NCBI RefSeq assembly: GCF_900142845.1 | Contig: NZ_FSRU01000001.1 | Span: 1,860,001 to 1,924,000, forward strand | Direction: 5' to 3' | DNA length: 64,000 bases | Origin: Paraburkholderia phenazinium | GTDB lineage: Bacteria; Pseudomonadota; Gammaproteobacteria; Burkholderiales; Burkholderiaceae | In this document: piece after piece, positions 1 to 9,387 of the stretch | Layout of the letters: the number at the start of each line of letters is the position of its first letter | How positions within the stretch are numbered: the first letter of the stretch is position 1 | Notes under the pieces: generated by a model | The model's input: the letters and a program-made list of their open reading frames with translations, nothing else | What the model was told of the DNA's origin: nothing | The model's database searches: none | Translations under genes and position numbers: made by a program

Positions 1-14
1 CGTACTCAGCGAAC

Positions 15-1703
15 GTGATCGACTATCTGATTCTCGGCGGCGGTTCGGCCGGCTGCGTGCTCGCGGCGCGCCTGTCCGAAGAGGCCGGCAAGACCGTCTG
101 CCTAGTCGAGGCCGGCCGCAACATCTCGCGGACGGACATGCCCGCTGCCGTGCGCAGCCGGTATCCCGGCCGCGCCTATCTCGACACGGCGAACATCTGG
201 CAGCGCCTGAAGGCGCGCATGAGTACGTCGGCGACGACACGCCGTTACGAACAGGCGCGCCTGCTCGGCGGAGGCTCGGCGATCAATGCGCTGATGGCGA
301 ATCGCGGCGCGCCTGCCGATTACGACGAATGGCACGCGCTCGGCGCACACGGCTGGAACTGGAGCGCGTGCCTGCCGTACTTCCGCAAACTCGAATCCGA
401 TTGCGACTTCGACGGCGAGTTGCATGGCACGAGCGGCCCGGTCCGCATTCAGCGCGCGAACGGGGCACGCATTTCGCCTTTCGTGCGCGCGGTACTCGAC
501 ACGCTCGATGCGCACGGCCACGTCCGGCGCAACGACCAGAATGGCGTGTGGCAGGACGGTACGTTCATCGGATCGATTGCCGTGAGCGAGGCCGGCGAGC
601 GTATCCCGACCTCGGTCTGCTATCTCGACGACGCGGTGCGCGCCCGCCCGAACCTCGAGATTCGCACCGGAACGCTCGTCGAGCGCGTGCTGTTCGACGG
701 CACGCGCGCAGTCGGCGCGCGCATCGTCGCCGGTGAGGGCCGGGATGGCGTGGCTGAAGAATTGCGCGCCGCGCACGTGATTGTCTGCGCTGGCGCGATC
801 CACAGTCCCGCGCTGCTGATGAGAAGCGGCATCGGACCGGCCGCTGAGCTCGCCGCGCTCGGTATCGAGGTACGCGCGGATCGAGCCGGCGTCGGCGGCA
901 ATCTGATGGAGCATCCGTCGATCGCTGTTTCCGCGGTTTTGCCGTGGACTGCGCGCACGCCGTTTCCCGACGAGCATCACGAGCAGGCCATCGTGCGCTT
1001 TTCGTCAGGCATGCCCGGCACGGTCCCCGGCGACATGCACGGTGCGATCCTGTCGCGTTCAGGCTGGCATTCAGTCGGCTACCGGCTCGGCACGATCTTC
1101 TTCTGGGTGAACAAGTCCTACTCGCGCGGCCGTGTGACACTAACCTCGGCGAGTCCGCATTGCGAGCCCGCTGTCGATTTCAACATGCTGTCCGATGCGC
1201 GCGATCTCGAACGCCTGAAGCGGGCGCTGCGCTTCGGCGCTGAAACGCTGGCCGATCCGATGATGGCGAAGCATCGCACGACGCTGCTGCCTTCGAGCTA
1301 TTCGCCGCGTGTGGCGAGTGTGGCCGTGCCCGGTGCGTGGAATGCGTTGCAACGCGGCATGCTGAGCGCGCTGCTGGACATTGCGGGTCCGTTTCGCGCG
1401 TGGCTCGTGCGACGCGTGGTCACTCAGGGCGTGACGCTGAACGACTTGCTCGCCGACGATCGTGCCTTGACGAAATTCGTCACGCGCTCGGTGGGCGGCA
1501 CCTGGCATCCGTCGGGAACCTGCCGGATGGGCACCGCCGACGATCCGCTCGCGGTTTGCGATGCGCGTGGCGCCGTGTACGGCGTCAGCGGGCTATACGT
1601 ATGCGATGCGTCGCTGATGCCGTCGATACCCTGCGCCAATACGAATCTGCCGACCATCATGATCGCGGAGCGTATCGCGGATATGCTGCGTGGCCGCCCC
1701 TGA
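15..1703 (+). CDS. GMC-family FAD-dependent oxidoreductase (choline/alcohol dehydrogenase-like)
   Basis: This is a flavoprotein of the glucose-methanol-choline family, which oxidises an alcohol to an aldehyde using FAD. The N-terminus has the ADP-binding motif GGGSAGCVLAARL (about residues 8-20). It is followed by the second GMC signature LLGGGSAIN near residue 85 and the C-terminal GTWHPSGTCRMG near residue 495, which carries the catalytic His. The length of 562 aa is normal for the family. The GTG at 15 places the Rossmann strand right at the N-terminus as in homologues, but the frame stays open to the window edge, so an upstream start is possible. It converges with the aldehyde dehydrogenase operon, and alcohol and aldehyde oxidation could be consecutive steps. 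The substrate is unknown. Confidence 0.9.
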   Translation: MIDYLILGGGSAGCVLAARLSEEAGKTVCLVEAGRNISRTDMPAAVRSRYPGRAYLDTANIWQRLKARMSTSATTRRYEQARLLGGGSAINALMANRGAPADYDEWHALGAHGWNWSACLPYFRKLESDCDFDGELHGTSGPVRIQRANGARISPFVRAVLDTLDAHGHVRRNDQNGVWQDGTFIGSIAVSEAGERIPTSVCYLDDAVRARPNLEIRTGTLVERVLFDGTRAVGARIVAGEGRDGVAEELRAAHVIVCAGAIHSPALLMRSGIGPAAELAALGIEVRADRAGVGGNLMEHPSIAVSAVLPWTARTPFPDEHHEQAIVRFSSGMPGTVPGDMHGAILSRSGWHSVGYRLGTIFFWVNKSYSRGRVTLTSASPHCEPAVDFNMLSDARDLERLKRALRFGAETLADPMMAKHRTTLLPSSYSPRVASVAVPGAWNALQRGMLSALLDIAGPFRAWLVRRVVTQGVTLNDLLADDRALTKFVTRSVGGTWHPSGTCRMGTADDPLAVCDARGAVYGVSGLYVCDASLMPSIPCANTNLPTIMIAERIADMLRGRP

Positions 1704-1792
1704 CCGGCGTGCCGACCCGGGGCAGCGAACCCGCAGCGCGCGGCCCGGAAACCGCTGAGGTGCTCGGTGACCGCGGGCGCGCCGAGTCGCCT

Positions 1793-3220
1793 TCAGTCTC
1801 CATATCCCACGATACCCTTCACCTCGAGAAACGCTTCGAGTCCCCATTCCGCGTATTCGCGCCCGTTGCCCGATTGCTTGTAGCCGCCGAAAGGCGAGCC
1901 GGCGTCCCATGAGGGATAGTTCAGGTACACGCTGCCTGCCCGCAACCGGAACGCCACGCGCCGCGCGCGTTCGAGATCGGCGGACTGGACGTAGGCCGCG
2001 AGGCCGAAGGGGCTGTCGTTCGCGATCGCAATTGCCTCTTCCTCGTCGCGATACGGCATGATCGCGAGCACGGGTCCGAAGATCTCTTCACGCGCGATCG
2101 TCATTGCAGGACGCACGTTCGCGAACACAGTGGGTTGCACGTAATAGCCGCGTTCGAGACCTTGCGGCCGACCGAGCCCACCTGCCGCGATCTGCGCGCC
2201 CTCGTCGATGCCGGCCGCGATCAACCGTTCCACGCGCTCGAACTGCACGCTGCTGACAACCGGCCCCATGGTCGTGCGCTCATCGCCGGCGGGGCCGACG
2301 CAATGCGCTTGCGCCGCGCGCCGGGCAATCGCCACGGCTTCGTCATGGCGTGCCTCGGGCACGAGCATGCGCGTCGGCGCATTGCACGACTGGCCGCTGT
2401 TGTTGAAGCAGGCGTTGACACCTGCCGTCACCGCTGCGTCGAAATCGACGTCGTCCAGCAGGATATTGGCCGACTTGCCGCCCAGCTCCTGATGTACGCG
2501 CTTGACGGTCGGCGCCGCGAGCTTTGCGATCTCGACGCCAGCGCGGGTCGAGCCGGTGAACGACACCATGTCGACATCGGGATGCGCCGCAAGCGCCGCA
2601 CCGACGGTCGGTCCATCGCCGTTCACGAGATTGAAGACGCCCGGCGGCACGCCCGCGGCGTCGAGAATTTCCGCGAACAGCAACGCGTTGAGCGGCGTCA
2701 CTTCGCTGGGCTTCAGCACCATCGTGCAGCCGGCCGCGATGGCGGGCGCTGCCTTGCAGACGATCTGATTGATCGGCCAATTCCACGGCGTGATGAGTGC
2801 GACAACGCCTACCGGTTCGTGATTGACGAGCGTCGTGCCTTTTTGGCGTTGCCACGCGAACGTTTCGCATGTGCGGATCAGCTCGTCGAGATGCCGGCGC
2901 CCGATCCCCGCCTGCCACGCATGCGCCATCGCGCGTGGGGCGCCCAGCTCGCGAGAAATCGTTTCGCCCATCTCATCGTGACGTTCGAGAAAGACTTCCA
3001 GAATGCGGCGAATCAGTGCGAGGCGCTCGGTGGGCGTAGTCTGCGAGAACGACGTGAACGCGTGTTTTGCCGCAGCGACCGCGCGATCGATGTCGGCGGG
3101 CGTGCCCATTGCCACTTCGGCGAACGCTTCTTCGGTGCAGGGATCGATCACCGGCAGGCGTGCCGTGCCCGACGGCTCGACCCACGCGCCGTCGATATAG
3201 AACTTCAGTGCATTGATCAT
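1793..3220 (-). CDS. NAD(P)-dependent aldehyde dehydrogenase
   Basis: The protein oxidises an aldehyde to the acid. It has 475 aa, the standard ALDH length. Visible motifs are the cofactor-binding FTGSTRAGVEIA, the general-base region QELGGKSANI and the catalytic Cys in FNNSGQSCNAPTRM, plus the late EEIFGPVL motif. It is the last gene of a minus-strand operon, 22 bp after the second ABC permease. Together with the FAD amine-oxidase-like gene it suggests a route from amine to aldehyde to acid. The exact substrate cannot be read from sequence. Confidence 0.92.
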   Translation of the reverse strand: MINALKFYIDGAWVEPSGTARLPVIDPCTEEAFAEVAMGTPADIDRAVAAAKHAFTSFSQTTPTERLALIRRILEVFLERHDEMGETISRELGAPRAMAHAWQAGIGRRHLDELIRTCETFAWQRQKGTTLVNHEPVGVVALITPWNWPINQIVCKAAPAIAAGCTMVLKPSEVTPLNALLFAEILDAAGVPPGVFNLVNGDGPTVGAALAAHPDVDMVSFTGSTRAGVEIAKLAAPTVKRVHQELGGKSANILLDDVDFDAAVTAGVNACFNNSGQSCNAPTRMLVPEARHDEAVAIARRAAQAHCVGPAGDERTTMGPVVSSVQFERVERLIAAGIDEGAQIAAGGLGRPQGLERGYYVQPTVFANVRPAMTIAREEIFGPVLAIMPYRDEEEAIAIANDSPFGLAAYVQSADLERARRVAFRLRAGSVYLNYPSWDAGSPFGGYKQSGNGREYAEWGLEAFLEVKGIVGYGD

Positions 3221-3242
3221 GTGAGACGCGCGTAGGAGGAGT

Positions 3243-4037
3243 TCAGGCTCGCGCCGTGGCGGCGCGCCGGCTTACGACGACGATCATCACGAGGCAAAGG
3301 GTCAGCGCGGTGAGCATCGTGCTGATTGCGGCGATGGTCGGATCGATCTCGTCACGCAGCGTGACGAACATGCGGCGCGTCAGCGTCTGGTTCGAGCCGC
3401 CCGACACGAAGAGTGCGACCACTGTTTCGTCGAGCGCCTGAATGAATACGAACACTGCGCCGGAGATCACGCTTGCCTTGATCTGCGGCAGCGTCACCGT
3501 CATGAAGCTGCGAAAGCGATTCATGCCGAGGCTGCGGGCGACCATTTCCTGGGTGCGGTCGAAGGTACGAAGATCGGCGCCGACCGAGATCAGCACATAC
3601 GGCAGCCCGAGCATCGTATCCGCGAGAATCAGCCCGCCGAGCGTATTCACATAGCCGGCCTGCGAGTAGACGAAAAACACGCCCACCGCGACGATGATGA
3701 TCGGCACCATCAACGGCAGCATCAGCAGGGTGCGCAGATAGCGCATGATCCAATGCGTGCCGTTCTGAATCGCATAGGCGGCGCATACACCGAGCGGGGT
3801 CGCGAGCAGCGCGGCGCAGGTCGAAGCGGTCAGCGTGGTGCGCGCGGCGTCGATCCATGCGGGGTTGTCGAAGAACGAGTGATACCAGCGCAGCGAATAG
3901 GCCGGCGGGGGGAAAGTCATGAAGCGCGTGTCGGAGAACGACAGCGGCACGACGATCAGCACCGGTATCATGAGGAACAGGAGGATCAGCACGACCGCCG
4001 CGCCGAGGACGATCCGTCCGAACGAAAACTTGGTCAT
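3243..4037 (-). CDS. ABC transporter permease, PotC-like (spermidine/putrescine type)
   Basis: This is an inner-membrane permease of 264 aa with about six hydrophobic segments. A cytoplasmic EAA-type loop is seen in RSLGMNRFRSFMTVTLPQIKASVISG, which contacts the ATPase. It resembles PotC/YdcV permeases that import polyamines or related cations. The start ATG overlaps the end of the upstream permease gene by 4 bp (ATGA), indicating translational coupling. Confidence 0.9.
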   Translation of the reverse strand: MTKFSFGRIVLGAAVVLILLFLMIPVLIVVPLSFSDTRFMTFPPPAYSLRWYHSFFDNPAWIDAARTTLTASTCAALLATPLGVCAAYAIQNGTHWIMRYLRTLLMLPLMVPIIIVAVGVFFVYSQAGYVNTLGGLILADTMLGLPYVLISVGADLRTFDRTQEMVARSLGMNRFRSFMTVTLPQIKASVISGAVFVFIQALDETVVALFVSGGSNQTLTRRMFVTLRDEIDPTIAAISTMLTALTLCLVMIVVVSRRAATARA

Positions 4038-4942
4038 TTCGCGCCCAGGGTCTTTTCGAGTGGCACCACGCGGCTCGCGGCGTAGAAAATCGCGAACACG
4101 CAGATCAGCAGCACGACGCTTACCGCGCTAGCCGCGCCCCAACTGTTATAGATCTCGACGTTGCGGCTCACCACCATCGACACCATGATCGACTTGCCGC
4201 CGCCCATCAACTCGGGCGTGATGTAGAAACCGAGGCAAAGCACGAACACGAGGGTGACACCGGCGAACACGCCGCTCATCGAAAGCGGCAGGAACACACG
4301 CATGAATACATGCAGCGGCGAGCCGCCGAGACTCGCGCCCGCCTGCGAGAGATTCGACGGAATCTTCTGCATGGCCGAAAAGAGCGGCAGCACCATGAAC
4401 GGCAGCAGGATATGAACCATCGCAATGACCGTGCCGAACTGGTTATAGGCGAGTTGCACCGGCCGGTCGATCAGGCCCGAGGCGATCAAGGCCTTGTTGA
4501 CGAGGCCCGTGCGCTGCAGCAACACGAGCCATGCGTAAGTGCGCACAAGCACGCTCGTCCAGAACGGCAGGATGACCATGCCGAGGACAAGCGCGCTCAG
4601 CCTGGGTGACAGCGAGGCCGCGAAGTAGGCCACCGGATAGCCGAGCATCAGCGTGACGACGGTCACGATGATGCTCAGTTTGAACGTGAGCAGAAAGGTT
4701 TCGAGGTAGGCGCCCGTGAACATGCGCCGATAGTTTTCGAGCGTGAAGCCGTCGTGATAGATCGACTGCCACGACAGCCAGGCGAGCGGCACAACGAGCA
4801 GCACGACGATCACGAGGAGCGCCGGCGCCATCAGGAGAAGCATCGTGCGATCTTCGCGCCGCTGGTAGCGCGCGGCAGGATCGGACTGGGTGGCCTGCAT
4901 CAATGTGGGTCCTTGGAGCATCCGTTTGGCGGTCGTCATCAT
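4034..4942 (-). CDS. ABC transporter permease, PotB-like
   Basis: This is the partner permease, 302 aa from the ATG at 4942, with about six membrane segments starting near residue 25. The EAA-type loop reads AGASLGGSPLHVFMRVFLPLSMSG. The ATG at 4942 overlaps the stop of the upstream FAD oxidase by 4 bp (ATGATGA), which supports this start over a longer frame. An internal ATG after about 14 codons is also possible. It should form a heterodimer with the PotC-like subunit. Confidence 0.9.
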   Translation of the reverse strand: MMTTAKRMLQGPTLMQATQSDPAARYQRREDRTMLLLMAPALLVIVVLLVVPLAWLSWQSIYHDGFTLENYRRMFTGAYLETFLLTFKLSIIVTVVTLMLGYPVAYFAASLSPRLSALVLGMVILPFWTSVLVRTYAWLVLLQRTGLVNKALIASGLIDRPVQLAYNQFGTVIAMVHILLPFMVLPLFSAMQKIPSNLSQAGASLGGSPLHVFMRVFLPLSMSGVFAGVTLVFVLCLGFYITPELMGGGKSIMVSMVVSRNVEIYNSWGAASAVSVVLLICVFAIFYAASRVVPLEKTLGAK

Positions 4943-6276
4943 GCACCTACGGCGTCGAGAAACTGATACCACGCGGCGACGAGCCTCACACCCGGCGCGC
5001 GCAGCGAATGAAAAGGCACCGGCCGCAGACCCGGCGCGCCGAGCAGCGAAAGCTCGGGCGTCTCGCCGAGGGCAAGCGCGGCGGCATGCTGTCCTAGCAG
5101 ACTGGCCATCGCGACGCCTGCTCCGTTATACCCCAGACAGAAGGTCGTGGCATCGTCGCTGCGCCCGACATGCGGCAGCGAATTGAACGTCATGCCGACA
5201 TAGCCCGACCAGCGATACGCCACGCGTACGCCGGCGAGAGCGGGAAAGAGCGCGACCATCGCCCGCTGCAGCGCATCGAAGCCGGTCATCTGACCTTCCT
5301 TGCCGAATGCGTCGCGACCGCCGAACAGCATGCGGCCGTCCACCTTGCGGAACCACTTCATCATGCGCCGTGTTTCCGTGTAGCTGCGGCGTTCGACCAT
5401 CAGACGCGCATCGAGATCGGCGGGCAGGCGTTCGGTGGCGATCATTGCGCTGCGGAACGGCACGAGTTCGCGCTGATACGGCGAGGTGGCCGGCGTGAGA
5501 TCCGAATAGGCATTGGTCGCGACGATCACCTGCTTCGCACGCACCGTACCGCCCGGCGTGCTCAACGTCACGTGCCTATCGCCGGGTGCGCGATGCATCT
5601 GCAGTACCGGTGTCGATTCGTAAATCGGCACGCCGCGCAGCGTCATGCCGCGCGCGAGTCCGCGCACGTATTCGAGCGGCAGGATCGTGCCGGCATCGGC
5701 GCTCAGCACACCGCCGGCAAACCCCTTCGACCCCGTCTCGCGCTCGACTTCGGCGCGCGATAGCACGCTCATCGACGTATCGCCGAGCTTCGTGCGCACC
5801 CAGTCGGCTTCGGCGCAGATCGCCGCGAGCGCGCGCTCGGTGTGTGCGCAGCGCAGGCTGCCCGTATGCTCGAAGCGGGCCCGCGCGAGCCCGAACTCGT
5901 CGACCAGCGATTCGACGACCCGCACGCCTTCATGCGCGAGCCGGTGCATGCGCTTCGCGGTATCGAGGCCGTGCACCTGGTCGATGGTGGGAAACGACAG
6001 TCTGAATTTCGACGACACCACGCCGCCATTGCGCCCGCTTGCCCCCCAACCGACCGGGTTCGCGTCGAGTACAGCGCAACCGACACCGCGTTTTTGCAGC
6101 GCATAGGCTGCGGCGAGACCCGAGTAGCCCGAGCCGATCACCGCGACTTCGACGTCGAGATCGCGCGCGAGCGGCACGCCGGCATGCATGGCCGCGCCCG
6201 CATCGGGCGAGGCGGCAGCGAGCGCTTGCCAGAGCGACTCAGGCAGGGACGAGGGGCGTGCTGTCGGCGCGAGCAT
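4939..6276 (-). CDS. FAD-dependent oxidoreductase, DadA/PuuB-like amine or amino-acid oxidase
   Basis: This 445-aa flavoprotein has an N-terminal FAD motif VIGSGYSGLAAAYAL near residue 48 and the glycine/D-amino-acid-oxidase feature GWGASGRNGG near residue 78. The C-terminal YNGAGVAMASLLG region is also typical of the fold. The family oxidises C-N bonds of amines or amino acids to imines. The reading frame extends much further upstream, but that part overlaps the HAD gene and has low-complexity composition. The ATG at 6276 starts 4 bp past the HAD stop and fits homologue length. A PuuB-like role in catabolism of the imported compound is inferred. Confidence 0.88.
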   Translation of the reverse strand: MLAPTARPSSLPESLWQALAAASPDAGAAMHAGVPLARDLDVEVAVIGSGYSGLAAAYALQKRGVGCAVLDANPVGWGASGRNGGVVSSKFRLSFPTIDQVHGLDTAKRMHRLAHEGVRVVESLVDEFGLARARFEHTGSLRCAHTERALAAICAEADWVRTKLGDTSMSVLSRAEVERETGSKGFAGGVLSADAGTILPLEYVRGLARGMTLRGVPIYESTPVLQMHRAPGDRHVTLSTPGGTVRAKQVIVATNAYSDLTPATSPYQRELVPFRSAMIATERLPADLDARLMVERRSYTETRRMMKWFRKVDGRMLFGGRDAFGKEGQMTGFDALQRAMVALFPALAGVRVAYRWSGYVGMTFNSLPHVGRSDDATTFCLGYNGAGVAMASLLGQHAAALALGETPELSLLGAPGLRPVPFHSLRAPGVRLVAAWYQFLDAVGA

Positions 6277-6280
6277 CGGC

Positions 6281-6994
6281 TCAGGCGGCGAGGCGCGCTT
6301 CGGCTTCGACGGCGTCCGCGAGCGCGGCGAGCGTCGGGAACGTGAACGTCGGCGTCGTGACGGCTTCAGGCACCGGTGTGGCGCCGAACCCCCGCTTGCC
6401 CTGACGGCGCTCGATCCAGCAGGTCGCATAGCCCAGTTTCGTGGCAACGCCGATGTCGTGGTACTGGCTTTGCGCGGTGTGCAGGATCTCGCCGAACTTG
6501 TAGCCGAATGCGGCCTGGCGGCCCCGGTTGTACGCGAAGAATTGCGGATCGGGTTTGGCGACGCCGGTTTCGTCGCAGCAGACCGTGTCGTCGAACGGGT
6601 CGCCAAGCGTGTGGGCGTAGGCCGACAGCGCGACGCGGTCCGCATTGGTCATGGCAACCAGGCGGAAGTGTTTGCGCAGACGTTTGAGCGCGGCGACCGA
6701 ATCCGCGAAGGCGGGCCATTCGAGTACGTCGCGCTGGAACGCGGCGGCTGATTGCATGTCGTCGGGCAGACCGAGTTCCTTCGCCAGCGACAGGTAGACG
6801 TTCGCCATTTCGTGGCTCGAGCGGCCCGGATGAGCAGCACGGCCGCGCATGTACGGCTCGAAGATCTGGTCGTCGGTCAGGTCCTGCGCTGCAGGGCCGC
6901 CGAGACGCCGCACGGAGGCGAGCACGCCACGCTCGAAGTCGATGAGTGTGCCGACGACGTCGAACGTCAGGACCTTGAAATCGGTGAGCTTCAT
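6281..6994 (-). CDS. HAD-superfamily hydrolase, haloacid dehalogenase type II-like
   Basis: The 237-aa protein has the nucleophile motif FDVVGTLID near residue 13, motif II around MTNAD, motif III Lys in AKPDPQFF, and a terminal HTAQSQYHDIG motif. The DxxGTL form and the HxAxSxxHD ending are characteristic of the type II haloacid dehalogenase branch rather than of phosphatases with DxDGT. The substrate is unknown. Its place between the transporter ATPase and the FAD oxidase suggests it processes an intermediate of the imported compound. Confidence 0.85.
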   Translation of the reverse strand: MKLTDFKVLTFDVVGTLIDFERGVLASVRRLGGPAAQDLTDDQIFEPYMRGRAAHPGRSSHEMANVYLSLAKELGLPDDMQSAAAFQRDVLEWPAFADSVAALKRLRKHFRLVAMTNADRVALSAYAHTLGDPFDDTVCCDETGVAKPDPQFFAYNRGRQAAFGYKFGEILHTAQSQYHDIGVATKLGYATCWIERRQGKRGFGATPVPEAVTTPTFTFPTLAALADAVEAEARLAA

Positions 6995-7072
6995 GAAATC
7001 ATCCTTTTGCTGTTTGCTGTGAAAACGGGAGAGGGAATACCCCAGGCGTGGGCGGCCGAAAAATGAGTGGGG

Positions 7073-8149
7073 TCAGGCGGGCACGACGATCGTGTCCTGC
7101 GGATCGAGCGCGACGCTCATCGGCGTGCCCGGCTCCGGGATGCGCCGGCGCGCGTCGTGGCCGCCCGGCTGCCTGAGGCTGATGGCGGTGCCGTCGGCGA
7201 GCGTTGCGAACACGCGCAGGCTTTCGCCCTGGTACAGCACTTCGGTGACATGGCAAGACAGACGATTCACGCCGTCACGCCGATCGCCGCCGTCGATTAC
7301 GAGTTTTTCGGTCTGCACCGCGAGCAGCAGCTTGTCGCCGCGCGGCAGCGGGTGCGCGGTGCGCAAAACCGTGTCGCCGAGACGCACGGCATCGTCGCCG
7401 GCGCGCGTCACGGCGAGCAGCGTCGCCTCGCCGATGAAGCTCGCCACGAACGCGTCGCACGGACGGTCGTAGAGCCGCTCTGGCGTGTCGATCTGCACGA
7501 GCCGGCCGTTCTTCAGCACGGCCACGCGGTCGCTCATGGTGAGCGCCTCGCGCTGGTCGTGCGTCACGTAGACGATCGTCGCGCCGAGCTTGCGATGCAG
7601 CCGCCGCAGCTCGATCTGCATGGTTTCGCGCAGTTGCTTGTCGAGCGCGGAGAGCGGCTCGTCCATCAGGATCAGTTGCGGTTCGAAGACCATCGCGCGG
7701 GCGAGCGCTACCCGCTGGCGCTGGCCGCCGGACAGTTGACCGATGCCGCGGCTCTCGTAGCCCGAGAGTTCCACCATCGCGAGCGCATCGGCGACCTTCT
7801 TGGCCCACGTCGATTTGGGCTGACGGCGCGCGCGCAGCGCAAACGCCACGTTCTCGCCGACGCTCATATGCGGAAAGAGCGCGTAGTTCTGAAAGACAAT
7901 CCCGATGTCCCGCTTGTGCGGCGGCGCAAATGTAATGTCGCGCTCGCCGACCCAGACCGCACCCGAACTCGGCTGCACGAAGCCGCCGAGAATGCCGAGC
8001 AGGGTGGTCTTGCCCGACCCCGACGGTCCGAGCAGCGAGACGAATTCGCCGGGGGCGATGTCGAGCGATACGTCGTCGAGAGCCACTACTGGCCCATAAC
8101 GCTTCGCTGCCGATCGGATCGAAACACCTGTTTTCGCTCGTGCGTCCAT
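7073..8149 (-). CDS. ABC transporter ATP-binding protein, PotA-like
   Basis: This is the ATPase of the importer, 358 aa from the ATG at 8149. It has Walker A GPSGSGKTT, Q-loop VFQNYALFPHM, signature LSGGQRQRVALARA, Walker B LILMDEPLSALD, H-loop YVTHD and a C-terminal TOBE-like domain. The ATG at 8149 is preceded by AGGA. Earlier in-frame starts at 8203 and 8239 give a non-conserved extension. It is the first gene of the operon and is divergent from the LysR gene at 8251. Confidence 0.92.
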   Translation of the reverse strand: MDARAKTGVSIRSAAKRYGPVVALDDVSLDIAPGEFVSLLGPSGSGKTTLLGILGGFVQPSSGAVWVGERDITFAPPHKRDIGIVFQNYALFPHMSVGENVAFALRARRQPKSTWAKKVADALAMVELSGYESRGIGQLSGGQRQRVALARAMVFEPQLILMDEPLSALDKQLRETMQIELRRLHRKLGATIVYVTHDQREALTMSDRVAVLKNGRLVQIDTPERLYDRPCDAFVASFIGEATLLAVTRAGDDAVRLGDTVLRTAHPLPRGDKLLLAVQTEKLVIDGGDRRDGVNRLSCHVTEVLYQGESLRVFATLADGTAISLRQPGGHDARRRIPEPGTPMSVALDPQDTIVVPA

Positions 8150-8250
8150 TGCGTCCTGTCTCGCTGTTGAGGCCTGCGTCAGGGAAAATATAGGCCGCGT
8201 CATTATTGGCGGCAATTCCCAAATTGTTGGACAAGGCATAACATCAGGTC

Positions 8251-9222
8251 ATGCCTAACCTTCGCAAAAAATTGCCGAGCGCCAATGCGCTGTTCGTGTT
8301 CGAAGCTGCCGCGCGCTGCGGCAACTTCACGCGCGCGGCGCAGGAGTTATACGTGAGCCAGCCGGCGGTGAGCCGCATGCTGGCGCGCATGGAAGACCAT
8401 CTCGGCGTGCGCCTTTTCGAGCGCGTGCGCGGTGGGATCGAGCTGACCGAGAACGGCAGGATCCTTTACCGGAAAATCTCCGAAGGCTTCAATGGCATAG
8501 AAGGCGCGATACGCGAGATCGAGGCGCGTGCGACGGGTGTCGAGTCGGTCACGCTGTCGGTGTCCACCGCGTTCACCACGCACTGGCTGATGCCGCGTAT
8601 GAACCGGCTGAACCAGGCGTTTCCGAATGTCGATTTGCGATTTCAGCTGATCTCGGGACGCATCGGCGGCCCGCTCGTCGATGTCGATCTCGGCATGCGC
8701 TTCCTGCACGAGGACGAGATCGGCGAGAACAGCGTGCTTGTGATGCCGGAGACGCTGCTGCCGGTGTGCAACCGGCGCTATCACGAGACGGCCGCGACCG
8801 GGACGGGCCGCGAGCACGGCGATACGGTGATCGTGATGGACGACGGCGAGCGCGGCTGGCATGACCGCTTCGAGGCGTTCGCGGCACATGGGCGGCATGC
8901 CGTGGGCATGCTGAGCTTCAACGACTACGCCATCGTCGTGCAGGCGGCGCTGCTCGGGCAGGGTGTCGCGCTCGGCTGGCTCAACGTGGTGTCGCATTGG
9001 CTCCTGGAGGGCGCGTTGTTGCCCGCCGAAGAGGAGCTCATCGTGACGAACCGGCGCTGCTGTCTGGTGTGGCCGGAGAATCGGGTGTTGCGTCCGGTTG
9101 CGGCGGAAGTGCGCGACTGGATCATTGAGGAAACGCACGCCGATGTGCGCGCGGTCGATCGGACCTATCCGAAGCTGGGGCTGCGGCGCTTGCTGGCGGA
9201 GGCGGGGTTGGTGATCGGTTAG
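8251..9222 (+). CDS. LysR-type transcriptional regulator, GcvA-like
   Basis: The 323-aa protein has an N-terminal winged helix (residues about 9-68, including FTRAAQELYVSQPAVSRMLARMEDHLG) and a C-terminal effector-binding domain. The GcvA-like layout (PSANALFVFEAAARCGNFTRAA) suggests control of an amine or amino-acid pathway. It is transcribed divergently from the ABC/oxidase operon across about 100 bp, the classical arrangement for a LysR regulator and its target, so it probably controls that operon. Confidence 0.92.
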   Translation: MPNLRKKLPSANALFVFEAAARCGNFTRAAQELYVSQPAVSRMLARMEDHLGVRLFERVRGGIELTENGRILYRKISEGFNGIEGAIREIEARATGVESVTLSVSTAFTTHWLMPRMNRLNQAFPNVDLRFQLISGRIGGPLVDVDLGMRFLHEDEIGENSVLVMPETLLPVCNRRYHETAATGTGREHGDTVIVMDDGERGWHDRFEAFAAHGRHAVGMLSFNDYAIVVQAALLGQGVALGWLNVVSHWLLEGALLPAEEELIVTNRRCCLVWPENRVLRPVAAEVRDWIIEETHADVRAVDRTYPKLGLRRLLAEAGLVIG

Positions 9223-9387
9223 GTGGTGTGTGTTGTGGTTGCAACATTGCGCACGGTGTTGTTGCCCGCGCCGTCCCGCCATCCGCATTGTTCAGGTTTG
9301 CTGGACTTTGCATCCAGCCACGACGGTCCAATAGCGGCCATCCCTCCTCCTATACTTGGTCTCCCACTCAATGTCCTGGAGGACGTC

